DNA from: Acetobacterium sp965140355
GTDB lineage: Bacteria; Bacillota; Clostridia; Eubacteriales; Eubacteriaceae
Direction: 5' to 3'
Assembly: GCA_965140355.1 (NCBI GenBank)
Contig: OZ223194.1
Location: forward strand, 372,001-436,000
DNA: 64,000 bases
Shown here: positions 34,618 through 42,134 of the stretch, one piece after another
Position numbering within the stretch: position 1 is the first letter of the stretch
How the letters are laid out: each line of letters opens with the position of its first letter
Notes under the pieces: model-generated
Database searches by the model: none
Seen by the model: only the letters and a program-made list of their open reading frames with translations
Told to the model about the DNA's origin: nothing
Translations under genes and position numbers: made by a program

Positions 34618-34938
34618 TCATCCTTTTTCATTCCCCAGAATCTTCATTTCAAGCGGTCTCATCGGGGCCCGGGACATCGCCGGTTCCAGCTCCAGCGGTG
34701 ATATCTTCAGTTCCTTCGCCACAATTCCTTTGATCAAACGTCCGCATGTCTGGCCCTGACAGAGACCCATGCCGGTTCTTAAATAACGTCTGATTTCCGT
34801 TAATGTAAACATCCCTTCATGAACAGCTTTTCTTATTTCACCTTTGGTAATTTCTTCACAGCGACAGATAATCTGGTTATCGTCCTTCATGGGAAGGTAC
34901 TCACCGATATCCCGCGAGCGATCATTTAGTTTAGTCAT
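34618..34938 (-). CDS. BFD-like [2Fe-2S] binding protein
   Basis: 106 residues with a CRCEE motif near residue 25 and TC near 65 (CRCEEITKGEIRKAV, then GLCQGQTC), the four-Cys pattern of bacterioferritin-associated-ferredoxin domains. In HcnABC-type and D-hydroxyproline-dehydrogenase complexes this domain is fused to, or sits beside, the FAD subunit; here it is a separate gene. The GGAGG ribosome site lies seven bases before ATG. It probably relays electrons between the two flavin subunits encoded on either side. Confidence 0.85.
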   Translation of the reverse strand: MTKLNDRSRDIGEYLPMKDDNQIICRCEEITKGEIRKAVHEGMFTLTEIRRYLRTGMGLCQGQTCGRLIKGIVAKELKISPLELEPAMSRAPMRPLEMKILGNEKG

Positions 34939-34949
34939 TGTTTCTCCTC

Positions 34950-36524
34950 CTATACTTGTTTGAAAAAACGAGCCTTCATGCTCATTTCCAGAGGAACCTT
35001 CATTGTCAGCAAACTGGTGTGATCAAAAGCTGTCACATTTTTTAACTCGATCACTTCTGCTTCGCATATCTGTTTCCCGCTGCGATCCAAAGCAATCCCC
35101 TTCATGCCTTTTTCCGGTAATGGATAAAATTCATAAGGAATCGTCACTGCTGCTGTTCCATCTGCCTGATCTTCATTAACCAGAAAGATCGATTGCCCCG
35201 AACAAGCGGCCACGCATAGACCGCAACCAGTGCAACTTTTATCTTCGGCTACTACCGGCAGTGCGGTAATCTTATCCCCGATGGTGATACATTTTTTAGG
35301 ACAAGCATCCTGACAGGGATTACAAGGAATGTTTTGAGAGCACTCAATCACCGGATGAACCCCAGTCTTTTGGGTCACTCCCGGATAAGTTAACACTTCT
35401 TCGTTGGTTAAATAACCTTTGGTCAACAAATTAGTCGAAACCCGATAGCCTTCTTCCGTTTCATTAACTTCTTTACCTTTATTTTCAGGACTAAACATCC
35501 CGGCGCGCAAACTCATTAAGGCCTGCTCCAGCGCTTGTGATTTTTCGGCCAATTCGTCCTGCTCAATATAACCAAGATGATGAGCTGCCGCTACTCCGGC
35601 TATTCGCCCTTCAATCATCGCCGAGCTGGCTTCTTCAATCCCGGACACGTCTCCGGCCACAAAAACACCCGGAATCGATGTCTCGCCGTAATGATCGCAA
35701 ATTGGCACATACCCGCCTTTAGCAGGATTCTCAGCCATTTCGCAACCGGCCATTTTTAGCAGTTGCGACATCGGTGACAACCCTACCGCCAAACAGATTG
35801 TATCAACCTCAAAATCTTTTTCTGAACCGGGAACAATATTCCAATTGCCATCAACCTGACCAATAGTTACTCCGGTAACACAATCGCTGCCATGAGCCTT
35901 GATGATGGTATGGGATAAATAAAAAGGGACTCCGCAGCGGGCAACCTTAGCCGCATGAACGCCATAACCGCCAATTCTTGGTGCGGCATCAACTAATGCC
36001 ACCACGTCGCACCCTGCTTGCATAAGTTGATAACTTACTACCAGACCAACATTTCCAGTCCCCAGCATCAAAACTTTTTTCCCCGGTTTAATGCTATGAA
36101 GATTCATCAAAGTCTGGGCGGCACCGGCGCCAATAACCCCCGGTAAGGTCCACCCTTCAAAGGTGATCATGTTTTCCGAAGCACCGGTGGCGACAATGAT
36201 CACATCACCTTTATAATGAACCACCGCATCGTTATTTTGTACCAAAACCTCTTTGTCCAGATACAAGCCCGCCACGGCGGCATTAAGCACAACTTCGACC
36301 CCGGCCGCTTCGGCTTCATTTAGTAACTCTTCACCTATTTTAAAACCCCGGATTTTGGCTTTATGTTCTTTTGATCCGAAAAATTTATGGATCTGCTTGA
36401 ATAATTGTCCTCCGGGTTTGGCATTTTCATCAAAAACAATAACTTTGAGTCCTCTTTTAGCCGCTTCAATTGCGGCTGATAGTCCGGCCGGACCGGCACC
36501 GACTACTATTACATCATATCTTTT
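34950..36524 (-). CDS. FAD/NAD(P) oxidoreductase with C-terminal 2x[4Fe-4S] ferredoxin (HcnB/SoxA-like alpha subunit)
   Basis: 524 residues. N-terminal FAD turn VVGAGPAGLSAA and a second nucleotide turn GTGNVGL near residue 165 give a pyridine-nucleotide-disulfide-oxidoreductase fold. The C-terminal part (about 410-470) has CNPCQDACPKKC and CTGCGLCVAAC, two [4Fe-4S] clusters. This ferredoxin fusion is not usual for aerobic HcnB and suggests electron delivery to ferredoxin or from NADH. A TTG 11 codons upstream is possible but has no better ribosome site. It lies within the multi-subunit dehydrogenase cluster. Confidence 0.86.
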   Translation of the reverse strand, partial: KRYDVIVVGAGPAGLSAAIEAAKRGLKVIVFDENAKPGGQLFKQIHKFFGSKEHKAKIRGFKIGEELLNEAEAAGVEVVLNAAVAGLYLDKEVLVQNNDAVVHYKGDVIIVATGASENMITFEGWTLPGVIGAGAAQTLMNLHSIKPGKKVLMLGTGNVGLVVSYQLMQAGCDVVALVDAAPRIGGYGVHAAKVARCGVPFYLSHTIIKAHGSDCVTGVTIGQVDGNWNIVPGSEKDFEVDTICLAVGLSPMSQLLKMAGCEMAENPAKGGYVPICDHYGETSIPGVFVAGDVSGIEEASSAMIEGRIAGVAAAHHLGYIEQDELAEKSQALEQALMSLRAGMFSPENKGKEVNETEEGYRVSTNLLTKGYLTNEEVLTYPGVTQKTGVHPVIECSQNIPCNPCQDACPKKCITIGDKITALPVVAEDKSCTGCGLCVAACSGQSIFLVNEDQADGTAAVTIPYEFYPLPEKGMKGIALDRSGKQICEAEVIELKNVTAFDHTSLLTMKVPLEMSMKARFFKQV

Positions 36525-36568
36525 CATACTCTTACCAATCCTTTTTAATGTCCTCAAAACACGTTTTT

Positions 36569-36877
36569 TTACTGTTTTGCTGATACTCCATATTGGGTTT
36601 GAACTTTCATCCCCGCAACCAATGGTGTGACGCAGGTTCGCACATTCGCCTTGCCATCAACCACCATCACACAATCGGTGCATCTTCCAATCGCACAAAA
36701 TATCCCGCGCGGCGCATCAGTTTTTTGCGTATGCCGATGAACCATCACCCCAGCCGCTCTTAACGCCACCGCAATCGGTTCAGATTCATAACCTTCCATT
36801 GGTTTTCCATCAAAGTAGAAAGTAACCAATTGACCTTTATGACTTTCACCCAAAATCGGGTGTTCTTTAATTCGCAT
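36569..36877 (-). CDS. HcnA-like [2Fe-2S] protein (gamma subunit)
   Basis: 102 residues with YESEPIAVALRAAGVMVHRHTQ, then CAIGRCTDC and a later TCVTPL, the plant-type [2Fe-2S] pattern of small (2Fe-2S)-binding subunits such as HcnA or the gamma subunit of D-hydroxyproline/sarcosine-type dehydrogenases. ATG 36877 is favoured (GGAGG six bases before). It heads the dehydrogenase block, 45 bases before the FAD subunit and 76 bases after the OCD-like gene. Confidence 0.87.
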   Translation of the reverse strand: MRIKEHPILGESHKGQLVTFYFDGKPMEGYESEPIAVALRAAGVMVHRHTQKTDAPRGIFCAIGRCTDCVMVVDGKANVRTCVTPLVAGMKVQTQYGVSAKQ

Positions 36878-36905
36878 CATTTTCCTCCTCTAAACTATAA
36901 CGCTC

Positions 36906-36947
36906 TGCGGCAATTGCCAAAACTATTCCTCGTTCGCAATTGCCGCA
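36906..36947. other. intercistronic stem-loop in the dehydrogenase operon
   Basis: TGCGGCAATTGC pairs perfectly with GCAATTGCCGCA around an 18-base loop, with no T-run on either strand. It separates the OCD-like gene from the dehydrogenase subunits and could set different transcript levels by processing or stability. Confidence 0.65.
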
Positions 36948-36953
36948 ACCAAC

Positions 36954-38087
36954 TTACGCCAGATAAGGTGTATCCCATAAATTAAGTTTAGTTCCAATGC
37001 CTTTTTCCAGCGCATTGCGGTACAACTTGGTTCCCCAGGCTATATCTTCTACCGGCATTCCGCCCACCGTGTATAAAATAATTTCATCGTCCGATTTTCG
37101 AGCCGGTGTTCGGCCTGCGATAATATCACCCAGATCATCGATATCTTCACGTTTCATGATTCCTTTTTCAATCAAATCCATGTAATGTACAGCCAATAAT
37201 CCGACAATTTCATAACGCGGTGCCGGAAGCTCTTCACTCCATGCTTCATATAATTTGATATTATCAACAACATGACGCGCCCGATTTAACAAAAAATCAT
37301 CGTCAAATCGAATATTGGCCGGCATACAGAACAACGCCCCGGGTTTAATCCATTCTTCTTTAATATGAGGATAAGACTCCGCACCTACTGATCCCGAAGT
37401 TGCCACACTGACAATATCCGCGCCGCTAACCGCCGCTTCCATACTATCCACAATTTCAATGTTGGTAATCTGGGGGAATTCGGTTTTTACATAGTCGGCA
37501 AATGCTTCGGATGTCACTTTTCGACGTCCACAGATTTTGATCGTATCAATATTCGGGCAGGTCACCATAAATGAAGCTAAAGCCGTCTTGTTCATTACCC
37601 CAGGACCGATAATCCCAACAACCCGCGAATCTTTTTTAGCTAAATATTTAGCGCCAACTCCTGGAATAGCGCCGGTCCGAATCGCACTTAAGATATTAGC
37701 TGACATTAACGCCATTGGTGCACCCGTTTCTTTTTCATTTAACATCACCGTAAGAATCGAACGCGGCAGGCCTTTTTCTTTATTGGCGGCATTCGACCCA
37801 TACCACTTCATGCCGGCCATATCGAATTCGCCGCCCAGATATGCGGGCATCGCCATATAACGCCGATCCGGTCCGTTCAAAGGCATATTTGGAAATGGCG
37901 ATGTTTCTGGAAATGACAACATAATCCCATGAGAATTCTGATTTGCTCCGCCCATAATATAATCGCCGTCACTCATTAATTTAAACATTTCAATCATGGT
38001 ATCAACACATTCTGCCATGTTTAAAACACCTGCTTCAATCATATCCGGTTCACTTAAATATAAAAAATCAATCTTTGCGTCTTTCAT
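36954..38087 (-). CDS. ornithine cyclodeaminase / mu-crystallin family protein ('tyramine oxidase subunit B'-like)
   Basis: 377 residues from ATG 38087 (GGAG seven bases upstream). It has the OCD-family NAD-binding turn VVGIIGPGVMNKTALASF near residue 150 and the substrate-loop arginine/lysine motifs (MPAYLGGEFDMAGMKWYGSN, SAIRTGAIPGVGAKYLA). OCD proteins cyclodeaminate ornithine or reduce ketimines such as pyrroline-2-carboxylate. The start FLYLSEPDMIEAG resembles proteins often named tyramine oxidase subunit B, a label with little biochemical support. As first gene before an imine-forming dehydrogenase it may be an imino-acid reductase. Confidence 0.83.
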   Translation of the reverse strand: MKDAKIDFLYLSEPDMIEAGVLNMAECVDTMIEMFKLMSDGDYIMGGANQNSHGIMLSFPETSPFPNMPLNGPDRRYMAMPAYLGGEFDMAGMKWYGSNAANKEKGLPRSILTVMLNEKETGAPMALMSANILSAIRTGAIPGVGAKYLAKKDSRVVGIIGPGVMNKTALASFMVTCPNIDTIKICGRRKVTSEAFADYVKTEFPQITNIEIVDSMEAAVSGADIVSVATSGSVGAESYPHIKEEWIKPGALFCMPANIRFDDDFLLNRARHVVDNIKLYEAWSEELPAPRYEIVGLLAVHYMDLIEKGIMKREDIDDLGDIIAGRTPARKSDDEIILYTVGGMPVEDIAWGTKLYRNALEKGIGTKLNLWDTPYLA

Positions 38088-38114
38088 TATTCTTCTCCTT
38101 ATTTCTTGATTAAC

Positions 38115-38141
38115 CGCGAAATACGAAATCCGTATTTCGCG
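38115..38141. promoter_or_regulatory. perfect palindromic hairpin in the OCD-gene leader
   Basis: CGCGAAATACG and CGTATTTCGCG pair over 11 bp around 5 bases, 28 bases upstream of the OCD start. It could be an operator or an mRNA leader hairpin. Confidence 0.55.
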
Positions 38142-38167
38142 TGATTTCCAGAAAATCCCAGCCACAC

Positions 38168-38184
38168 GTAAACTGGTGATTTAC
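38168..38184. promoter_or_regulatory. inverted repeat upstream of the amine-dehydrogenase locus
   Basis: GTAAA-N7-TTTAC, immediately downstream of a TTGACG on the minus strand. Possible operator overlapping the promoter of the locus; weak evidence. Confidence 0.35.
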
Positions 38185-38193
38185 CGTCAAAAT

Positions 38194-38246
38194 AAAAAAG
38201 ACAAAGCAATCCATTTCCCTGTGGGAAACGAGACGACTTTGTCTTT
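38194..38246 (-). terminator. lipoprotein gene terminator
   Basis: Outer stem AAAGACAAAG/CTTTGTCTTT (10 bp) enclosing a small TTTCCC/GGGAAA hairpin, followed by TTTTTTATTTT on the minus strand. Confidence 0.8.
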
Positions 38247-38314
38247 CTTGTTTAGTTTATCCGATTTAGCAATCATAATATTGTATAAATCGGAACTGTT
38301 TAAGAAATTCAAGC

Positions 38315-38842
38315 TTATTCTATTGGTAGGGAAATTTGTGCAATGTTTCTTTTCCCTCTGACAAATATGACCGTAAGTCTGTCACTATTGGTTTTTAAAG
38401 CATAGGCAATGCTGGCTGAACAACTATCGCCGATAGGGGTTTCTTTGATCATGCGGTTGGGATCTTTTAAATTGTATGTTGACACTATATTTCCTTCTTC
38501 ATCAACCACTTTAAAATCCCCCGAAGCTAAAAAAAAGTCCATATCGAATCGCATTTTATAGCTGATATTATCATAGCTATAATCCAAAAACACGACATTC
38601 ATTGGTTGCACTGATTCATTCTGATTACGCTCGGAGGTTTTTCGCAAGCCATTAATCGTCAAATTATAGTCACCATTTGTCGTTGTTACCAAAAAAGGTT
38701 CGTTTAGGACTAAATCAAATACTTTGTTTTCTGCCAGCGCGGCCAGACCGTTTTGTCCATTGCTATTATTTTCCCGGCTGCATCCGGCCAGACTCATCAA
38801 TCCAATCATCCCGATGACAATAATTATTCTCATTTTCTTCAT
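38315..38842 (-). CDS. lipoprotein of unknown function (DUF4352-like beta-sandwich)
   Basis: 175 residues from ATG 38842 (GGGAGG six bases upstream). Signal peptide with lipobox SLAGC (Cys21). The mature part (EPFLVTTTNGDYNLTINGLRK, YSYDNISYKMRF, CSASIAYAL) resembles small DUF4352-type immunoglobulin-like lipoproteins that are attached to the cell surface. No enzymatic motif. It is a single-gene unit between tetR and the amine-dehydrogenase locus. Confidence 0.75.
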   Translation of the reverse strand: MKKMRIIIVIGMIGLMSLAGCSRENNSNGQNGLAALAENKVFDLVLNEPFLVTTTNGDYNLTINGLRKTSERNQNESVQPMNVVFLDYSYDNISYKMRFDMDFFLASGDFKVVDEEGNIVSTYNLKDPNRMIKETPIGDSCSASIAYALKTNSDRLTVIFVRGKRNIAQISLPIE

Positions 38843-38910
38843 CAGCAACCTCCCGCTTGATTAAATTATATCCTCATCGATAACGGAAGGCAAGGATTAA
38901 TGGTGTCCAA

Positions 38911-38994
38911 TCAATCGCTATCTTTTAACTTTTCCCATATAAACTGGCAGACCTCTTCCAATGCCGCAGTTAAAAACGGTTTGATCTTTTCCAT
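38911..38994 (-). CDS. possible 27-residue small protein downstream of tetR
   Basis: A short frame (MEKIKPFLTAALEE and on to LKDSD) 28 bases after the tetR stop, with AAGGA ten bases before its ATG. It would form one amphipathic helix. It may be a real small protein cotranscribed with tetR or chance; codon choice cannot settle it at this length. Confidence 0.3.
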   Translation of the reverse strand: MEKIKPFLTAALEEVCQFIWEKLKDSD

Positions 38995-39022
38995 TGTTTC
39001 TTTATCCTTTCTTATTTTATTT

Positions 39023-39622
39023 TTACATTAAAAACATCGATGCAAGCACACGATAATCCAGTTTCAGATCGTTTTTTTTATTGGTTGAATAATATATTGC
39101 CAAGCCATTGATACTGGTCCAAAAAAGCACCGCCAACATTTTAGGGTCCCCAGAAATGATTGCCCCTGTCGTTTGTCCAACTTTCATAATTTCTTCAATC
39201 ACCTGATAAGGTACTTCTCTTTTCTCCTGAATAAGCTTCTGGGCCGCTAATGGAATCGCAGTGGAATTTGTCGCCTGAGCAATTAAATTACAAGTATCTT
39301 TAAACGTTTGACTGGTTTCGATTGTCTCCACCAATTTAGATAAAGCAAAACAAATTTTTTCTCCCGGATCGGCTTCCATATCTCTGACCATATAAGATGC
39401 CTCAATTGTTTTGTCTAAAGCATCATTAATAAGATCCACAAAAATCTCATCTTTTGAAGCATAATAATGGTATAAAAGCCCCTGTGCAATTTCAGCTTCT
39501 GTCGCAATATCCTTAATCCGGGTCGCAAATAAGCCTTGTTTAACAAACTGACGCAACGCAGCGTTGCGAATTTTTGCTTTTCGTATTTCTCGAATTTTTT
39601 CATTTTGTTCTTTTGTTCGCAG
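39023..39622 (-). CDS. TetR-family transcriptional regulator, probable CTG start
   Basis: From the first standard start codon (TTG 39556) the protein lacks the first helix of the TetR DNA-binding domain. The same frame runs upstream through RTKEQNEKIREIRKAKIRNAA, a normal TetR N-terminus, to a CTG at 39622 that has AAGGGGGG six bases upstream. The 199-residue product then has the full helix-turn-helix (FATRIKDIATEAEIAQGLLYHYYASKDEIF region) and a ligand-binding C-terminal domain. A CTG start is rare; a sequencing error is the alternative. Targets are unknown. Confidence 0.8.
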   Translation of the reverse strand: MRTKEQNEKIREIRKAKIRNAALRQFVKQGLFATRIKDIATEAEIAQGLLYHYYASKDEIFVDLINDALDKTIEASYMVRDMEADPGEKICFALSKLVETIETSQTFKDTCNLIAQATNSTAIPLAAQKLIQEKREVPYQVIEEIMKVGQTTGAIISGDPKMLAVLFWTSINGLAIYYSTNKKNDLKLDYRVLASMFLM

Positions 39623-39816
39623 AGAAAGCCCCCCTTAATGCGAATAAGTATTGTTTCATAAATTTCTTAAGGAATCGCTTATTTACTGTTTTATATGGTA
39701 TGATTATAAAAGTGCCTATCGAACACCTTTTATTCTCAAATATATTTAGAAAATTAAATAAATTGTTTGTCTTGTAAAGAGCTTGTTCTTGCCACGCGAA
39801 AGGAGTTTTAAACTCT

Positions 39817-40893
39817 ATGAAAGAAAAAGCTTTACTCTACTGTGAAGGTCAATTTGGTGAATCCGATGGAAAAACAGCGAATGGTTTAATCCGACGTTCT
39901 CAAAAATACCATATCACATGTGTAATAGACAGCACAAAAGCAGGGATGGATGCGGGAAAAGTTCTTCAGGGAATTGAAAATGGTGTCCCGATCTATCGTG
40001 ATATCACCGCGGCCCTCGATCAATTGACCGAGGTTCCTAAATATTTTATTTACGGGATCGCTCCCAAAGATGCGATTTTATCTACTAAAGAGAGACGTAT
40101 TTTTTTGCAGGCGATGTCATTGGGAATGGATATTGTCAATGGTCTCCATGAATTTATTTCTGAAGATGCCGAATTTAAACAACAAGCCAAGCGTTATCGG
40201 GTTAAACTTTTTGATATTCGAAAACCCCTTGCCAATCGTTATCTCCATCTTTTTACCGGGGACATTTTAAAAATTAAAACCCCCACCATCGCCATCCTTG
40301 GTACCGATTGTGCCGTCGGCAAACGAACCACCGCAATGTTACTGATTACCGCCTTAAAAGAGCGTGGACTCCGGGCCAGCTTTATCGGTACCGGTCAAAC
40401 TTCTTTGATCCAAGGTGAAAAATACGGTATTGCGCTCGATGCGATCCCCTCTGAATTTATGACCGGTGAATTGGAAAATGCGGTTGTTGAAGCCGATGTT
40501 CACGAAAAGCCCGACGTTATTATTCTGGAAGGACAAGGTGCTCTCAGTCATCCCGCCTTTATCAGCTCCTGCGCGATTATTCGTGGTGGTAAACCGGATG
40601 CCATTATTGTCCAACATCCTCCCAAACGGAAACGTCGAGTCGACTTCGACTACCTTCAAATGCCGACTCTCTCCAGCGAAATTGCACTTCTCGAACAGTT
40701 CTCGCAAGCAAAAGTTATCGCAGTCACGCTTAATCATGACCAAATGACCGAAACTGAAATCAAAGATACGATCAAAACCTATGAACAAAAGTATCATCTG
40801 CCAACCACCGATACCTTATTCTACGGTTGCAACAAGCTGGTTAAGACCGTCATAAAAACATTTCCTGAATTAAAAGAAAAAATAACCCATTAA
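39817..40893 (+). CDS. DUF1611 family P-loop protein (DgcN-like)
   Basis: 358 residues. An N-terminal Rossmann-like domain (to about residue 150) is followed by a P-loop domain with Walker A GTDCAVGKRTT at 162-172 and DVIILEGQGALSHPAF, the DUF1611 signature. Some members (DgcN) have been linked to D-glutamate or D-amino-acid metabolism with a mandelate-racemase-like partner DgcA; no such partner gene lies next to it here. AGGAG lies 11 bases before ATG. It is transcribed divergently from tetR, which could be its regulator. Confidence 0.82.
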   Translation: MKEKALLYCEGQFGESDGKTANGLIRRSQKYHITCVIDSTKAGMDAGKVLQGIENGVPIYRDITAALDQLTEVPKYFIYGIAPKDAILSTKERRIFLQAMSLGMDIVNGLHEFISEDAEFKQQAKRYRVKLFDIRKPLANRYLHLFTGDILKIKTPTIAILGTDCAVGKRTTAMLLITALKERGLRASFIGTGQTSLIQGEKYGIALDAIPSEFMTGELENAVVEADVHEKPDVIILEGQGALSHPAFISSCAIIRGGKPDAIIVQHPPKRKRRVDFDYLQMPTLSSEIALLEQFSQAKVIAVTLNHDQMTETEIKDTIKTYEQKYHLPTTDTLFYGCNKLVKTVIKTFPELKEKITH

Positions 40894-41020
40894 AAAAGCC
40901 CGGCGTTTTTTCGCAAGGCTTGAGCATTTAATGTCATCATCCTGTTATCACAATTAAAGCTGATGACACCATGATTCAATCAAACTGATTATTAATTCGA
41001 TGTTACCTACTGCTAATAAT

Positions 41021-41053
41021 AAAAAAAGCCATGCCTTTTGCATAGCTTTTTTT
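41021..41053. terminator. bidirectional terminator between DUF1611 and rubredoxin genes
   Basis: AAAAAAAGC-ATGC/GCAT-GCTTTTTTT with single mismatched bases and a 5-base loop; A/T runs on both sides serve both strands. Confidence 0.85.
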
Positions 41054-41055
41054 AT

Positions 41056-41913
41056 TTAGCGGGTGGCGTGATAATAAGCGTAGGTCATGGGTTCCTCTTT
41101 GCTAAAGCCGTCGCCATCGACAACTTTACCAATAAACATATAATGCGTTCCCAAATCAATGGTTTGTTCCACTTCACATTCAATAAAACATAAAGTTTCC
41201 AATAAACCGGGGCAACCTGTTTTTTCTCCCGTAACATAGCTGAGCGTTTTGAACTTATCAACATCCCGTCCGCTTTGATAGCCGAAATGTTTAATCAGAT
41301 CATGGTTATCTTTACCCAGAATCGAAGCCCCGAAGACCCCTGATTGTCTCACATATTCCGCTGTCAAGGTGCCTTTTCCCAGACAGACACTGGCTTTTAA
41401 GGGTGTGCTGGTAATCTGAATAAACGTATTCGACACCATGCCATTGAGTTTTTCATCATTAACGGATGAAATAATATATAAACCATAACTGACATTAAAT
41501 AATAAGGTCTGGAGGGCATCTCTTTTTTTATCGGTTAAACCATCATCTGCTTCTTCAACTAGAACAAATTTTTCCGGTCCCACTCCGCAAATAGGACAGA
41601 CATCCGGCGGAGTATCGCCCGCGTGGATATAATTACAAACGGTACAACGCCATTTTTTTTCTTTAATGACTTCCGTATCTTCAACTAAAACAAACTTATC
41701 TGCTCCCACTCCGCAAACAGGGCATTTTTCCGACGGGGTATCTCCCACATGGATATAATTACAAACGGTACAACGCCATTTTTTTTCTTTAATGACTTCC
41801 GTGTCTTCAACTAAAACAAACTTATCTGCTCCCACTCCACAAACAGGGCATTTTTCTGGTGGGGTATTACCTTCATGAACATAATTGCATACCGTGCAGC
41901 GCCATTTTTTCAT
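41056..41913 (-). CDS. high-molecular-weight rubredoxin: three rubredoxin domains plus flavin reductase domain
   Basis: 285 residues from ATG 41913. Three tandem 42-residue rubredoxin-like domains (each with CTVCNY and CPVCG or CPICG, four Cys for one Fe) are followed by a flavin-reductase (FMN-binding) domain with GMVSNTFIQITSTP and a C-terminal EPMTYAYYHATR. In Moorella the related Hrb has one rubredoxin and passes electrons from NADH to FprA to remove NO or O2. Domains 1 and 2 are nearly identical in sequence with a 126-bp repeat unit, which points to recent duplication. An electron-transfer role in O2/NO defence is the family-level expectation. Confidence 0.9.
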   Translation of the reverse strand: MKKWRCTVCNYVHEGNTPPEKCPVCGVGADKFVLVEDTEVIKEKKWRCTVCNYIHVGDTPSEKCPVCGVGADKFVLVEDTEVIKEKKWRCTVCNYIHAGDTPPDVCPICGVGPEKFVLVEEADDGLTDKKRDALQTLLFNVSYGLYIISSVNDEKLNGMVSNTFIQITSTPLKASVCLGKGTLTAEYVRQSGVFGASILGKDNHDLIKHFGYQSGRDVDKFKTLSYVTGEKTGCPGLLETLCFIECEVEQTIDLGTHYMFIGKVVDGDGFSKEEPMTYAYYHATR

Positions 41914-42134
41914 TTTATTCACCACTTTCTTAGAATTAATTCTTATTTTATAATAATTATAATTTACCTGCGAATTGAAGTCAAAAGAATAAATTCATAT
42001 TTTGATACTTATTATAACCCTTTTTTACCTGGATTCCTATAAAAAATGTATTTTTTTGTAAAACTAACAATTATCTTAGGTTATAATTATTCAGTATAAC
42101 CTTTAAAAATTGATAATGATAAACAGGGTGGAAT

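Noticed and set aside
41926..42134. Purine riboswitch before adenine deaminase
   Set aside because: No TATA..GGATATGG-type purine aptamer core is visible; only an AT-rich promoter region.
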